Below, piece by piece: positions 36,840 to 49,790 of a DNA stretch of 64,000 nt. Each line of letters begins with the position of its first letter. Positions within the stretch are counted from its first letter, which is position 1. A model generated the notes under the pieces. That model had not been told where the DNA came from. It did not search any database and worked only from the letters and a program-made list of their open reading frames with translations. The DNA lies in contig CM072884.1 of NCBI GenBank assembly GCA_037013685.1, forward strand, positions 5,828,001 to 5,892,000, in the 5' to 3' direction. The position numbers and the translations under genes are program-made. The DNA is from Acridotheres tristis (Eukaryota > Chordata > Aves > Passeriformes > Sturnidae).

Positions 36840-37562
36840 AAGTGCTGGTGCTGCACCCAGGTCAGGGCAAATCCTGCTCTCAGTCCAGGATGGGGGATCA
36901 ACAAATCCACAACAGTGTGGCTGAGAAGGACTTGGGGGGTGCTGGTGGGTGGACAGGAGCTGGCCTTGTGCTCTTGCAGCCCAAAAAGCCAAATGTGTCC
37001 TGGGCTGCATCCAAACACTGTGGGCAGCAGTCCAGGGAGGGGATTCTCTCCCACTGAGCCACTCTTCTGAGATCCCATCTGTAGAACTGCATCCACTTCT
37101 GAGGTTTCCAGCACAGGAAGGACTTGGACCTGTTGGAGTGAAACCAGAGGGGGCACCAAGTTGATGTGAGGGATGGGACACCTCTCCTATGAGGAAAGGT
37201 TCAGAGAATTGGAACTTTTCAGCCTGGAGAAGGCATGGCTTTCAGGTGACCTAACTGTGGCCTTCTAGTACCTGAAAGGAGCCTGCAAGAAAGATGGAGA
37301 GACTATTTACAAGGGTATGTAATGATAGGACAAGAGGAAATAGCTTCAAACTAAGAGTAGGTTTAGAGTAGATTTTAGGAAGAAATTTTTCACTCTGGGG
37401 GCAGTGAGGTGCTGGCACAGAGGAGTGGCTGACCCATCCCTGGAAGTGTTCAAGACCAGGATGGATGGAGCTCTGAGCAACCTGGTCTAGTGGAAGGTGT
37501 CCCTGCCCATGGAAGTGGGATGATCTTTAGGGTCCCTTCCAACTCAAGCCATTCTATGATTC
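36840..37562 (+). mobile_element. CR1 LINE 3' fragment (about 720 bp)
   Basis: This plus-strand, 5'-truncated CR1 copy shows the usual order of blocks: GGGCTGCATCCAAACACTGT, GGACCTGTTGGAGTG, the CAGCCTGGAGAAGGCATGG region, GACAAGAGGAAATAGCTTCA, AGGAAGAAATTTTTCACTCT and GGGTCCCTTCCAACTCAAGC. It closes with CCATTCTATGATTC at the 3' terminus. It lies about 600 bp from the minus-strand CR1 copy, in opposite orientation. It contains no intact reverse transcriptase. A 201-residue antisense ORF across it is spurious. Confidence 0.95.
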
Positions 37563-39651
37563 CAAGATCTACAAATGCACGTGTATATAAATACAATGTT
37601 CCAGAGATGAAAAAAAAGAGTAATGTTTTCCCTTTCTTTTGCAAACTGTGAAGCATTCTGCAGCTACATTTTCAGGCTTGCTGGAGCACAGAGTGGTGTG
37701 GCCACTGGAACAGATTCAGTTCTGCTCCTAACAATCGCTGGACTCATCAGGCAGGACTTTGTCACTTACAGCTGTCTTCCTGAGCTCCCACACCTTTCTC
37801 TTCTGGCTGCCACAAGGACTTTGGGGAAGCTGGTCATAGCACTTCTGTGGACATGATGGCAAATAATAGGTATTTGGCCTCAATAAAGCTAGAAACACCT
37901 TGTAAAGTCAGCTCTCCTGCATCCTCTTCCACCTCCACATGGCATGGCGCTGCTGGTGGTGGCACCACGCTGAGTACACATTTTGGTCATTAATGGACCC
38001 CAAATCCTGTGCACCAGGAGACTCACAGGGGAAAGTAAGAGTGCTGAAGCATGGCCTTCCCAAAGCAAGAGCTTGGAGCATTCAGGCACTCTCTCCCTTG
38101 CCTTGCAGGGGCTTTGTTTTCCAAGCAGAGAAAGGAGGAGGAGCCTGCTCACTTGAGAGGATGGAAGGTGACAGCTTGCTGCAGGAATGTCAGCCTGCCT
38201 GAGCCATCTAGAAATTTCCTCCTTCTGTGGTGCCTGTGGCAATGTTGAGTAAAGCTCCTCCCTGCAGCAAAAAGGCAGGACCCATTTGGACTCTGAGGAC
38301 CACCCGTGTCCCCAGGCCCCGTGTGTGACCTGCTGGAGATGCTCTTTGGCAGCACTGGGACAGGAGCAGCATGAACATGTTTTCCCACTGAAAACGGGCT
38401 CCTGCTGGTAACACGGAAGAATGAAAGGAGATCTTTTAAGGGATAATACACTTCCTGATGCAGAGCATAATCCAAAGCAGGGTTAGCACAGAACTTTATC
38501 TACAGGCATTTTTGCAAAGCTGATTGAAGTGCACAGCCTTAGCTCAATACCCAGACTTACAGCGCGTGTCCTCTGTGAGCTTTAATAAACATTACAGATA
38601 AAAATCCTCACAATACACTGAGATAAACATGTCTCTGTGTTTTTATCCTCAGGTGATTTCCAGCATAGAGTGACTCACTCCTCCTCTGACATACCTGATG
38701 TGACTACACAAAGTGACCCAAAGCCAACCTAAATACAAGGTTTCCGCCTATTAGTGTGGATTAATGACATTCTGATACTGCTATAGGCTGATTTTTTTAA
38801 CATTAAAATTAATGTAGGTATTCATTGGACTGAAAAAGTAACATCGTATTTTTTGCTCTAATTCCAACCTTGATATCAAAGCCAGACTAGAGTGGTTGGT
38901 ATTGCTAGAGAAGTTTGTCCGAAAAAACCCCAAAACTTACACATAACCTATTACTGTTATATTACCAGTGAACAATTCCTTTGTTAAAAAGGAAAAAGGG
39001 AAGTAGAGAAAGGAAAAGATGGAAGCGAAGGAAATGAAGAAACATTCTTAAAAGTGGCCAACATTTTCTTGAGAAACAAGCCTTTTTCCATCTCAAAATG
39101 AAAATGTGTACAACATAAACAATATTCTGAACAGGAAGCATACCTCATGAATAGTCTCCTCATAGAAAAATAATGCTAGCATTAAATATAAATATTCTCT
39201 ACATTATGCATAGAGAGTAATGCACTATTCTTTTGCCTTTCATGAAATGACCTAAGCCTCATGAGTGAATTACAGATCTGGGGCTTTCTATCACAGTATA
39301 AATAATTACTGTTTCAAAATGTGCCCAAGCAGTATCTGAAAGATAGAAATACAGGGATTTGGAAACTGCTTTTTTTGTATTTTAGGTATTTATACAGTCA
39401 ACATGTGTAATCATTCAGGTGTTCTGGGCACAAGAGTTAGCAACTGCCATTAAAGTTCCTGAAACCACTGATCACTCCACATTTTGCTTTCCAAAAAGCA
39501 GAATACTATTCAGATTATTTTTAGATTTGTGTTTTAAGTTTCATGGACTTTACCAAGTAAATTCTACACTGCCATGCACACAACTCCAGCAAATGAAATC
39601 TTAGGTATGCAACTGTACAATAAATACTTAAAATTCAGTTGTTTCCGTAGG

Positions 39652-39672
39652 AAAAAAAAAAAAAAAAAAAAA
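39652..39672. repeat. Poly-A run of 21
   Basis: Twenty-one consecutive A residues within the CADM2 intron, followed by GG and six more A. No transposon body is recognisable on either side. Confidence 0.95.
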
Positions 39673-42600
39673 GGAAAAAATTTAGATTACACTGTTACTC
39701 TTCTAGTACATACTCTTTTTTTCTGCATGAGCACAGGCAGCTACAGTAGTCATGGCCTGAAACAGTGGAATTAAAATTTGGAAAACAGACTAGATCTTCA
39801 GAGATCAGTTCTTTCTTCTATTTATTTCATTCTTTGATGAAACTAAGAAAAACTTAAAAAAACATAATGACAAAACACTCATAATTCTCTTTTATTTGCT
39901 CTTTTTTTTCCCTGAATTGCGAGAGCCTCTTCAAAATACTGATTGTCAATGCTATGAAAATGTACCCATTTTCAACTTCTGGCATTTTTCTGTTACTGTT
40001 TCACAAACTGTGAATACACTTAAATGAGGTAACACACACTTAAATTAAATAACTCACTAAATTAAATGACTAAGGGGGGAAAAAAAGGCCTCATTTGTTA
40101 AGAGATGAAACACATCAGATAAACTTTAGATCGAATAAATAAGTTGATATGCGCTTTTTATGACCTGCTGATAAAGTTTCAGTGTAGAATATTTTAATAT
40201 GAATTCACACTTTAGTTAAGCAGAGAAATTTTGGAATAGTTTTTCATGCTTTTGCATAAAGTTTATGTTAATTATTCACCTAATTTCAGTTTCTTCATGC
40301 ATAAGTTTCCTTCTTATTTATGCAGAGTTGACTTGACTGAGCAGGCTGCAGCAAAGGGTCAGATAACCCTTTCTTGAGCAAAGGCAAAACAAGCACATTT
40401 GTGAACGCTGAAATGGCATATTTTGGGGAATATGTGCTCAAGTAGCCCTCTCTTTTGCAGAATTTTATCAATATGTATTTTTTGCTCATATGCTGAAGTT
40501 AAAAAGATCACTCTGAGCATGAGACAACCTAAGGTTTTGAAGCATCCAAAAGAATAATTTCTTTTGACCATTTCTACTATATGGAATTTGGAAATATCCT
40601 AATTTGCTGTGGAGCTTAAATAGCATTCACAAAATGAAATTGTTAAGCATATGTATTATTCATAAATTAGTGTTCCTTAAGGCTGAGAAAAGAAAGGGCT
40701 GTCCCATTTCTCACAGACGTACTAAAGCCTACAGTCACTTTTATTGATTTGGTAAATAATCACATGCTGTGGCAAAGGAGACTTGCTCCAATAAGAGATC
40801 TTGGGCCATGGCTCTGTGTTACAATTTATATGGCAGAAAAATCTCTTCAAATGACTCCAGATTCTTTCCCTGTACTCAGGGACTTGTTATAACCCCCAGT
40901 ACAACCCACCAATGTTTCATACTTTTGCAAAAGCTATTAAGTGCTTTGCTCAAATCAGATCAGTAAAGCAACGTGCATTTTAGGGTGGGAAAACCCAAAA
41001 AGTAGAAAAAAATTAAATAAATAGTTCTGTCTTATTTGAAAGGCTGTCAAAATGATGCAGGTGAGTGTGAAAATGAGTGGTGGGAGACTGTGAAGATTTC
41101 TGGAGAAAATCTAGCAAGAACCCTCAAATAAGGAGATATCTAAACCTGCACTGCTTTGAAGTGTCCTAACCAGCAGAGACCAAACTTCAACAACTATTGG
41201 GAGAGAGTAGTTTGAGGATGGCTGTAGTCCACCAGTGAATATAAATTACATTAGGAATATTCCCCAGTGAATTTTTTCTTCATATCAGCTTAATTTCCCA
41301 AGGAGATGAGAGGCTTGTGTGATTATTCTCTTTCACTCTGTTCAAATTACTTATGAACCATGGCTCCATTACAACAAGTTTAAAGAGACAGTAAAGAACT
41401 TAAGAGTCTTGTTTTCTTATAACTAACCTGATAGGACAGGTTGCAGCAGGGGCTCAGAGCTTATTAGATAGCAGAGAATGTGTAGGAAGAATGCCTTTAT
41501 AAAAGCCCTAATAGAGACAAAAGCTTCCGTCAAAAATCTGTCCAAAAAATCAATTTTTCATTAGAGGTGTCTCTCCATTGCAAATACTTTGGTGTCCAGC
41601 GGCACAGATCCTGTTTGAAGCTTTTCACATGGTTAGATGGCATTTATAACCTCTGAACCCTTGTCTCCTCACCTTTTTCTCCTTTCCCCAAAGCCCACCC
41701 TTCATGCTTTTCTTCCTTCTTGTCTCAGCTCACACTGCAGTATTTCCATAATTCAGTTAAAAAGCCACGAGGCGCAATATCATGGAAACCAGAGAAGATT
41801 TCTTTATGCTTATGGCACAAACTTTTTGAAATGTATTCAGATTAATGTCATTGCCAAGATTTAGCCATAGGGTTCATAAAATATTTAATTGTCCCACCAA
41901 TGCAAGTTTGGGGGAAAAAAGTAAAACTTAAAAAAAAAAAAATCAAAACAAACAAGCTAAAAAACTCCCAAAGCAAAAACCTTGAAGCCAAAACCTCAAA
42001 CAGAACCTCAAAGATCTGGTTTTACATCAGTAGGAAAAAAGACTAAAGTGGGAATTGTCCCACAATATGGATAGGAGGTTAGACTGAAGTGATAGCTGAC
42101 AAGGTATTTGCCTTAGGAAAAGTGGCAGTAGTGCTGTCTGTGATAAATGCTGGTAAGTAGAATTTACCCTTTTTAGCATCTTAATTTGGGCACCCCAGAG
42201 TTCAATTTCTCTTGCATGGCCTGGAAGGCTGAAACAGGTGTTTTTAATCTCTTTTTGTAATATACTACTAACCACTGAAATACATGTACGCCAAACTTGT
42301 GAAACTATTGTTAAGAGGGAAAAGAAACTTTCTGCACCTTCATTTAAATTGCAAAGAGTAGCTGCCCAAAGGGGCTGGTTGTGAAATTCGTTGAAAATGC
42401 GTTTTGTTATTAACCAATTCTGAACTTAAAATATGTGACAAGCTTCTTTATCCTTCAGTGCCTGAAGCAAAGAAGAACAAAACAGTGTACTAATATACAG
42501 CACATATAAACTGCTATTTTAATAGTAGAACATCATCAACCATAGCGAAGACAGGCAGAAAAAATACTTCTAAACCTTCAAAAGAATTGATAGCCTTTTC

Positions 42601-44416
42601 TTCCCATGCTACTGCAGTAGCACATTTGGCCTATTTTGCCTCTAAGTGTTTTTGGTTTGGTTTTTTTTTTTTCCCCAAGTACTGAATTTTATATGCATTC
42701 CTATTAAGAAGAGCCTACATCCCAGAAAGATAAAAGTCCCACACTAATGTTTCAGCAGCTGAAACTACAACTCCTTTTGAAGAGCTCCTGTTGTTCTCAT
42801 GAAGCCAAGACTTCTTTCAGAGGAGAGAAAAATGCAAATGTCTCCTGATATGTATTTGTGAGTAGGTAGACCTTGTCAAAGTGAATAAAAACACTACCCA
42901 TACCTATTTATTTTGTAAATGTGTGGGGTGGTTTGTTTTTTGGTTTTTTTTTTTTTTCCCCAATGCTTAGAAGAGAGCTGTATACCTACAACATTAAGAT
43001 GAAAAGTTTAACAATATTTTTCAGGATCCTTAGAGCCTTGTTCCATATTTTGTGCTTGTGTCATTGACACTTTTTTTTCAAGATTTTTTTCCCTTTCTCT
43101 TCTTTTTTTTCCTTAATGCTGCTTTAAAAGCTCCAGTTTCCTGAAGGGAACAGTTCCTCTAATTAGAGCACATAAAAGACTTTTCTTATTGACAACATTA
43201 TATTTTTGGCTGTCAATAAACTCATTAATTGCTTCAGACTTTGTCTTAGGAAAAAAAGAACTGAAATCTGCAACGTTTTGCCTTCATCTTATTTTATGTA
43301 GAGGATAATTAAGTCAATTCTGGGTTTGAAGAAATACTTGCCCATCCAGCTATAACTTCTGTCTACTGAAACAGGAGGCTGTAGGGAAGGAGACAATTGG
43401 CACAGATGACATGAAAATTTCCCTGTTAAGTTGAATGAGTCAACTGTTCCAGCACTTAAATTTTCATTTTCTTGTGAAGTTCCAGAATGCTCAATGCCTT
43501 CATTGCAGCAAAAAAAAAGATTGAACTTCGGAAACATTCACCTATCAAATACTTTAAAAGAAATAGGAAACAGGAAAAAAGAAGAACCTATCTCTACCTA
43601 GAAAAATGAGTGTGATGGGTTGACATTAAACCAAGACAATGAGATTCATGACTTCCTACTTTGGGAGAGCAAAACACATTTCAGAAGTGCCATCTTTCTT
43701 TTGATGACTTTCCATCAATTAATATAGGAAGATCCCTGCTCTTGGTTTTCTTTGTCAAACAAAGCCAGAGACCAGATGGAGTGTGCATAGCTCCTTTTCC
43801 TGTCATCAGAAGTTAATTATCTATATAAATATTAAACCATTCTCTCATTAATACAGAAACTGGAGATGCCAGTTTCTTCTCCCTTTCTTAGAGTACCTTT
43901 AATCTTGTGGCTTTTGGTTGCTTCCCACAGACTTTGATTTGCTGGAGAAAACATGACCAGGACTGTGTGGGAAAGGAGTGTGGCACCTGTGCTCCACAGC
44001 ACTGGCTGAGCCTGGGCATCTGCTGCTGGCTGCCATCACAGGGGCTGGGGCCAGTCTCAGATGGTCTCTGGCAGGCTTAGCATTCACATTTCAGGAGAAA
44101 GAAACTCATTATCACCATAATGCACATTAGGAATTATGGGGAGATTACTGAGAGAGTGATCACTCAAAGCTTCCTCCACTAAAAGAAGGAAGCCCCAAGA
44201 GCTTAAGCCCACTGGAAAGTGGCATAAATATTTCCATTGTGTGTTTTTTTGGCCATCTTTTTTCCATGCTGTTACATGAACTCCCTCACTGATTACTTCT
44301 CAGAGCTAATCAGTATCACTGCAGAGCTCAAATAATAAATACCACCACAAGCAGTGGCAGAAAGACACACTTTCAGTCAAGAAACAGCATCAAACAAATG
44401 GATGGGGAGGATCAGT

Positions 44417-44435
44417 AGAGAGAGAGAGAGAGAGA
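44417..44435. repeat. (AG)n microsatellite
   Basis: Nineteen bases of uninterrupted AG repeat in the CADM2 intron. Confidence 0.9.
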
Positions 44436-47400
44436 CAAAGCTGCTCCTGATGGCAGAAGCTGAGGAGGAGAAGGGTTTTTCACCAGTAAGCCAGAGCCAC
44501 ACATGTAAAGTTAGTCGAGAACAGGTAAGGATGGGTAAAGATCAGAGAGGCAGCAACAGATTCAGAGTTGTGCAAGGTACATTGTACTGAGTATGTTTAT
44601 TAGAGTTCTAAAACCAAGAAGGGCAGATTTAATTTAATTGAAGAATGGCTCTAATTAAAACTTAGTTCTGTGGTGGAAGAAAACCTATTGTTCAAATGAA
44701 TTCTTTATGCTTGTCATAATAATTTTTTTCTTACCAAATCAGATTAGAGTAATTATAAGCCTATAATGACATCAAAACACCCCAGTAAACCAGCCACTTA
44801 CAGCCAGAATCTGACACCTTATTCAGGCTGAACAGCAATTTAATCTGTCATGGGACTACTCAGTATGAGTAACTGTAATAGAAGAGCCTCTTTGGCAGTT
44901 AATAGTATATTTTATCTGTCAGTGTATCTCCAGATTAGCCAGGCATCCTTGTGGTTAGGGTAGTAACTGATCCAAAAAAGGATGTTGACTGATCCAGCTC
45001 ATCTCAGAAAGAGAGATGTGAGAGACATTAGCCTGCTGTAATGCACAGAGTAACAAGAACGAGTGGAACATTATTGATAAGGTCAGCATCACTGCTAATA
45101 TGTGAGGTTCCTTCTATAGCTGCTCTAATTAGGGCACAAAATCCTATTAAATTCTTTGTGACAATGGCAACATCCATTTGTGACGTTCCTGTCCAAGAAA
45201 TAAATCTACCTTCAATTTGTTAGAATTTTTTCCTGTGGTTTAATTCAAAGCTATTCGTTCCTCATGCCAACCCTGTACTAATGGAAACAACAATATTTTC
45301 CCCTTTTAATAATGACATGCTTGGTGGAATTCAATATCTTAACCAAATTCTCCTCTGGGAACGTTAAGCCTGTTGTTTTCAGATGCCTTTAAGTTAAATA
45401 CCATACAGCTATTAGTAAGAGATTGTTTGCTCTTAAAGTCATCGATTGGTAATGGGTTTGCTAAGAATAACGTTGGGCTTTGCTTCCCTAAAGGCTTTCT
45501 GTATTCATAAAAATATACAGTTACACAGTCTTTGGTTTATGGGCTTTTTTTCTTTTTTTTAAACTTGGCAACATGCATTAATTTCCAGGAGCATGATCTC
45601 CACTGTCAGCACCACTAGCTGTAACACACCCAGATTGTACCAAGGGGGTCACATCCCCACCAGTTTGCAGCTGACAGATTCATTTCCTACCTTCTCCTGA
45701 GACAGCAACGAGCACCGAGAAACCAGAGGTCCACTGTAATTACTATGTATATCTCAGATTAAATAAATGTGATAAAAGCCTCCATCTGGCTGTTGATCAA
45801 ATGTGCAGAGGCAGGCTGATTTTCAGTGACATATTACAATATGTCTCTTGTAACAGTCCCTAATGCCAGCCTGTAAATTACTTACATTTGGGATTACTTG
45901 ACTATGGCAGAGAGAAATATTACTCACTGTAAAGTGTTGCCTATTGGGAGCATGGGAGACGTGGTCTAATCTTAAAGTTGTTAAGCAAGGCATTAAGAAA
46001 TAATGAGGCCATGTTTATTTTACTATATGCTGATTGTGCTCACACTGTTTGAAGATGGCAGACCCAATTTAATAGCAGCCTGAGCTTGCTCCAGATGCTG
46101 GAAAGCTGTAGAAAGTCTAACACTGGGGAAATAGATATCTAAGTCTGAAGAAGAACTTCAAAAATCAGAAAAATCTCGTGAAATATGCCAATAGTTTCAA
46201 GTTATACACTATCTGCAGAAAAAAAATAAATTCCGTCGTTCAAGGCCTTCCATTAAAGAAAAATCCCAACCAGAAACCTCAAAAATAAAATAACACAAAT
46301 TTCAAGGAAAAATAGAAAATGATACTGCCATTTCACAATTTACTTTACAGCTCTCCTTGCAGTGGTGGCTGCAACAGGTGGACAGTCAAAATTTAGTACA
46401 TTACTGAAGGTCTTTTAAAAACTTATGGTAAAAAGAAATGTCGAGGAAAAATGTCTGGAGGATATTCACAGAGCAACTTATTGTGGTTTGAAGGGCTCTT
46501 CTTATGATTTACAGATTTTTTAGATTTATAGCTTACAGATCATTAACAAAATTAATTCAAAATTGAGAATACAAAGCTTATTTAAAAAAATAAGAAAAGG
46601 CCAATATCATCTCCAAGTCAAAGGATGGATATTTCTGGTCTAACTGTTACATTGTCATGACTCTTATTGCACATTCATTCTGCCCAGAAAATGTACCAGG
46701 ACATTCTGTGTAAATCAAGGAGCGTTTTGGCCTTGTAAATTCTTCTCTAAAGCTGAGGAAAACACCCTTGCTGTTCTACAGCTCTTAAATGAGACCATCT
46801 TAGTCGTGCAGGGGGTAAAATTTGTTTCTACCTATACATGTGTCTGGAAAAAGATTCTTGGAAGCATTATGAGCCTAAGAAAAATCTAAACATATTCTTC
46901 TCATCACATATGTGATCACTCCAACAACTTTCTTTTCTTTCCCTACTCAGCTCTTAATCTGTTTTAATTGCATGAGATTTGCCATATAAACCCTTCACCT
47001 TAAACTGTCTGATTAGCCTGCATCACTTAGCATCTACTCTTACATAACTGAAGTGGTTCATTAAATGACATTTCCTTTTAAGAGACCTCTGAAAACTTAG
47101 TCCTCCCTTTAGGAAGTCAAGAAGACAAATAGTGAAAGTAGAAAACAATGTTCCGAACAAATCTGGAATTAACACAGCTTTTCCAAATGCCACTGCTGAG
47201 CAACTTTTCTTTAATTCTTTCCTTCTTCCCTTCCTTCCTAATAAGTCTGTTGCCTTTACTTTATAGCCATGAAGTATTCTGAAATGCTGAAACTGGTTAA
47301 AAATAAAGATGCCGTTCAAAAACACGATGACACGCTCTTTGATGCAGAAGCTTTTGTTAGCAAAATTTTGGATACGACTACCTAACCAACATCTCTAACA

Positions 47401-49514
47401 ATACCATTCCCGACAGGCAAAAGTAGACACTACATTCAGCTGATAAACAGAGATTGCTTCTGAGAGCTGTGAAGTCAAGTGTGGGTATTTCAAGGGTGTT
47501 ACAGCCCTTAATTCAGGAAAACATGTAAGCATGCATCAAGCGAGACTTAAGACAGGATTTAGTGCTTTTGTTGATTTGGAGCTGGGCTTTTAGATCCCAG
47601 CTCCAGTTTACAAGACGCTGGCAAGTTAAAGAAACAGCTAGGAATCCTTGAGCTGTGAGAGGCAGTGTTTTTAGCCTTCCTTGCCTCCTGGAAACCTTTA
47701 GCATGCTGCTCCTCCTCCCGTGGAGGTGAGATTCATGAATTCAGAGCCCATTGTGACAGCTCCTCTGTGACACCAGCACGTCTGGGTCTGGTGCCAGCGG
47801 CGGCAGCGAGCTCGCAGTTCTCGCAGTTATTTCAGAGAATAATCACAGAGTCCCCCTGTGATTTTGATGAGCAGCCTCTCATCAAAACCCTGCTCTGTCA
47901 CCTGGGCCAACATGGGGCCTGTTCCTTCCATATCCATTCTGATACTTAAGGTGGAAAGGGGTTTTTAGCACCTCACGGCCGAGCAAAATCATGAAACCTT
48001 GCGCTTGGTGTGCTTGGTCTGCTCCCAGCAGCACCTAAAGCCCAGAGGCTGGGGAGGTGCTCCTCCAGGACATCATGCTGGTGGCACCCTTTGAGAGCAA
48101 GGTTTTTCCAGGGAATAAGCATGGAAAATCAGATTTAAGTCCTTGCCATTCAACAAATGACTTGATGTGCGCCTTGGCAAAGTGTTCTCTTTATCTGAGC
48201 CTCAGTTCCTCTGAAAGAAAGTGAGGCTCAGGAACAATGTATTACCTTGACTCACAGAAGGAATTATAAAGGAATGATTTAGATATCACAGTAGTCATTT
48301 CACCTGTCTTTGCACACAATATTCTATATAATACTACCTTTTTTAAAACTTTTTTTTGTTTAAAACATTTTAAAACATTTGAAATGGACTTCTGTGGGTT
48401 TAATTTTTACTCAGCGTTTTCCTGGAGATACTTTTTTTTTCATGTATAAAAGGAAACTGAGTATCTATTATTATGAATTTGCATAATGAAGAAATTAAAA
48501 GCTAAATGCTTTTATTTCAGAGAGGTGGACAAGACAGCCTTATGCAGTTATGCCGCCGGAAGTAATTCACACCAGGGAACTGATAAAGATAAAAATAAAC
48601 AGAAATATGGAATAAGCCAGAAATAGGATGACTCTACTTCCAGATTATGGAAACAAACAGAGAAGTATTATGGATGCTGTTAACATTGTTAAACAGGTCA
48701 ACATGAACCCTTGGGTTCATATACAACCTTGAATTTAATAGGAAAGGATGTTCCATTTTAATAATAGAATCATTGAAGATGCATGTCAGCTGATACAGGA
48801 AGGTACTGTAGAATTAATGTTTAAAAAATGAACAGCTATACTCTCCTGGCTTCAGTTTTCTTTTTCATCCCAGTAATGTCTACTTTCCCACAAGTGCTAA
48901 TAATTTATGCATTAAACTTAGAAAATTATTATTAAAACCTCTTCATATTTAGTTACACAAAGTTACCTAAAATCTCAGGGGTGTAATTAAATATTAAATG
49001 CTTTATTTGCATGCTAATGAAATGCAACAACACATTCCGAACACAAAGTTTGGAACTTTAAAATTACATGAAGCAATCAAACCTGCATCTAGTGGTCAAG
49101 GTTTCAGGGAACAATAAGATAATCTTATTACTTTTGTCACCACTGAGCAACAAAAGCAACCGCAGCAGTCTCAAAAAACGAGCCATAAAATGTTAATGTT
49201 TTAGAATGATGTGTGTACAGGTAGAGTGACTTCTCTTAAGTAACTGTTCTGGCATAAACAAGTAAGGTATTTATAGGGACCACTGTGCCTTTCCTTGCTG
49301 CCACATGGTTAAATCTTCATGAATAATCTTCATAAACCCCTATTGCTCTAAAAACCACCGTGGCTCTACAGGCATAAGCCATAATACGATGTATTTCACA
49401 CAATGAATGAGGAAATGCTGGGGGAATTACTGAAGAAGAGAGGGTTGAAGGAGGAAACACTCTTGCTCTCTTCTACTACAGGGGAAGGAGAAGAGCTGAT
49501 GGAACCAGGCTTTC

Positions 49515-49790
49515 ATTAGAGGTGAGCAAAGAAGAGAGGCAATGGACACAAGTTGGGACACAAAAAGTTCAAACTAGCTATCAAGAAATTCTTACTCACC
49601 TCAAGGATGGTCAGACACTGCAACAAGTTACCCATAAATGCTGTGGATTATCCATGCATGACCATATGAAAAAAATTCACCTGAACAGGGCCCTGAGCAA
49701 TCTGATGCATCATGGACCTGCTCTAAGCTGGGCTCTGATCAGCTGTTCTCCAGAGGTGTATTAAAACTTTTATCATTCTACAGTTCTAGG
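49515..49790 (+). mobile_element. Old CR1 LINE 3' fragment
   Basis: A degenerate plus-strand CR1 tail. GAGGCAATGGACACAAGTTG, AGGATGGTCAGACACTGCAA, GGGCCCTGAGCAATCTG and CTCCAGAGGTG follow the CR1 3'-end order, but with many substitutions, and the terminal ATTCTATG repeat has decayed to CATTCTACAGTTCTAGG. It is clearly older than the copy at 36840-37562. An 80-codon ORF here is chance reading of the element. Confidence 0.8.

Noticed and set aside
36576..37181. 201-residue ORF on the minus strand, the longest ORF in the window
   Set aside because: It runs antisense through a clear plus-strand CR1 fragment and beyond it, has no recognisable domain, and changes character at the repeat boundary.
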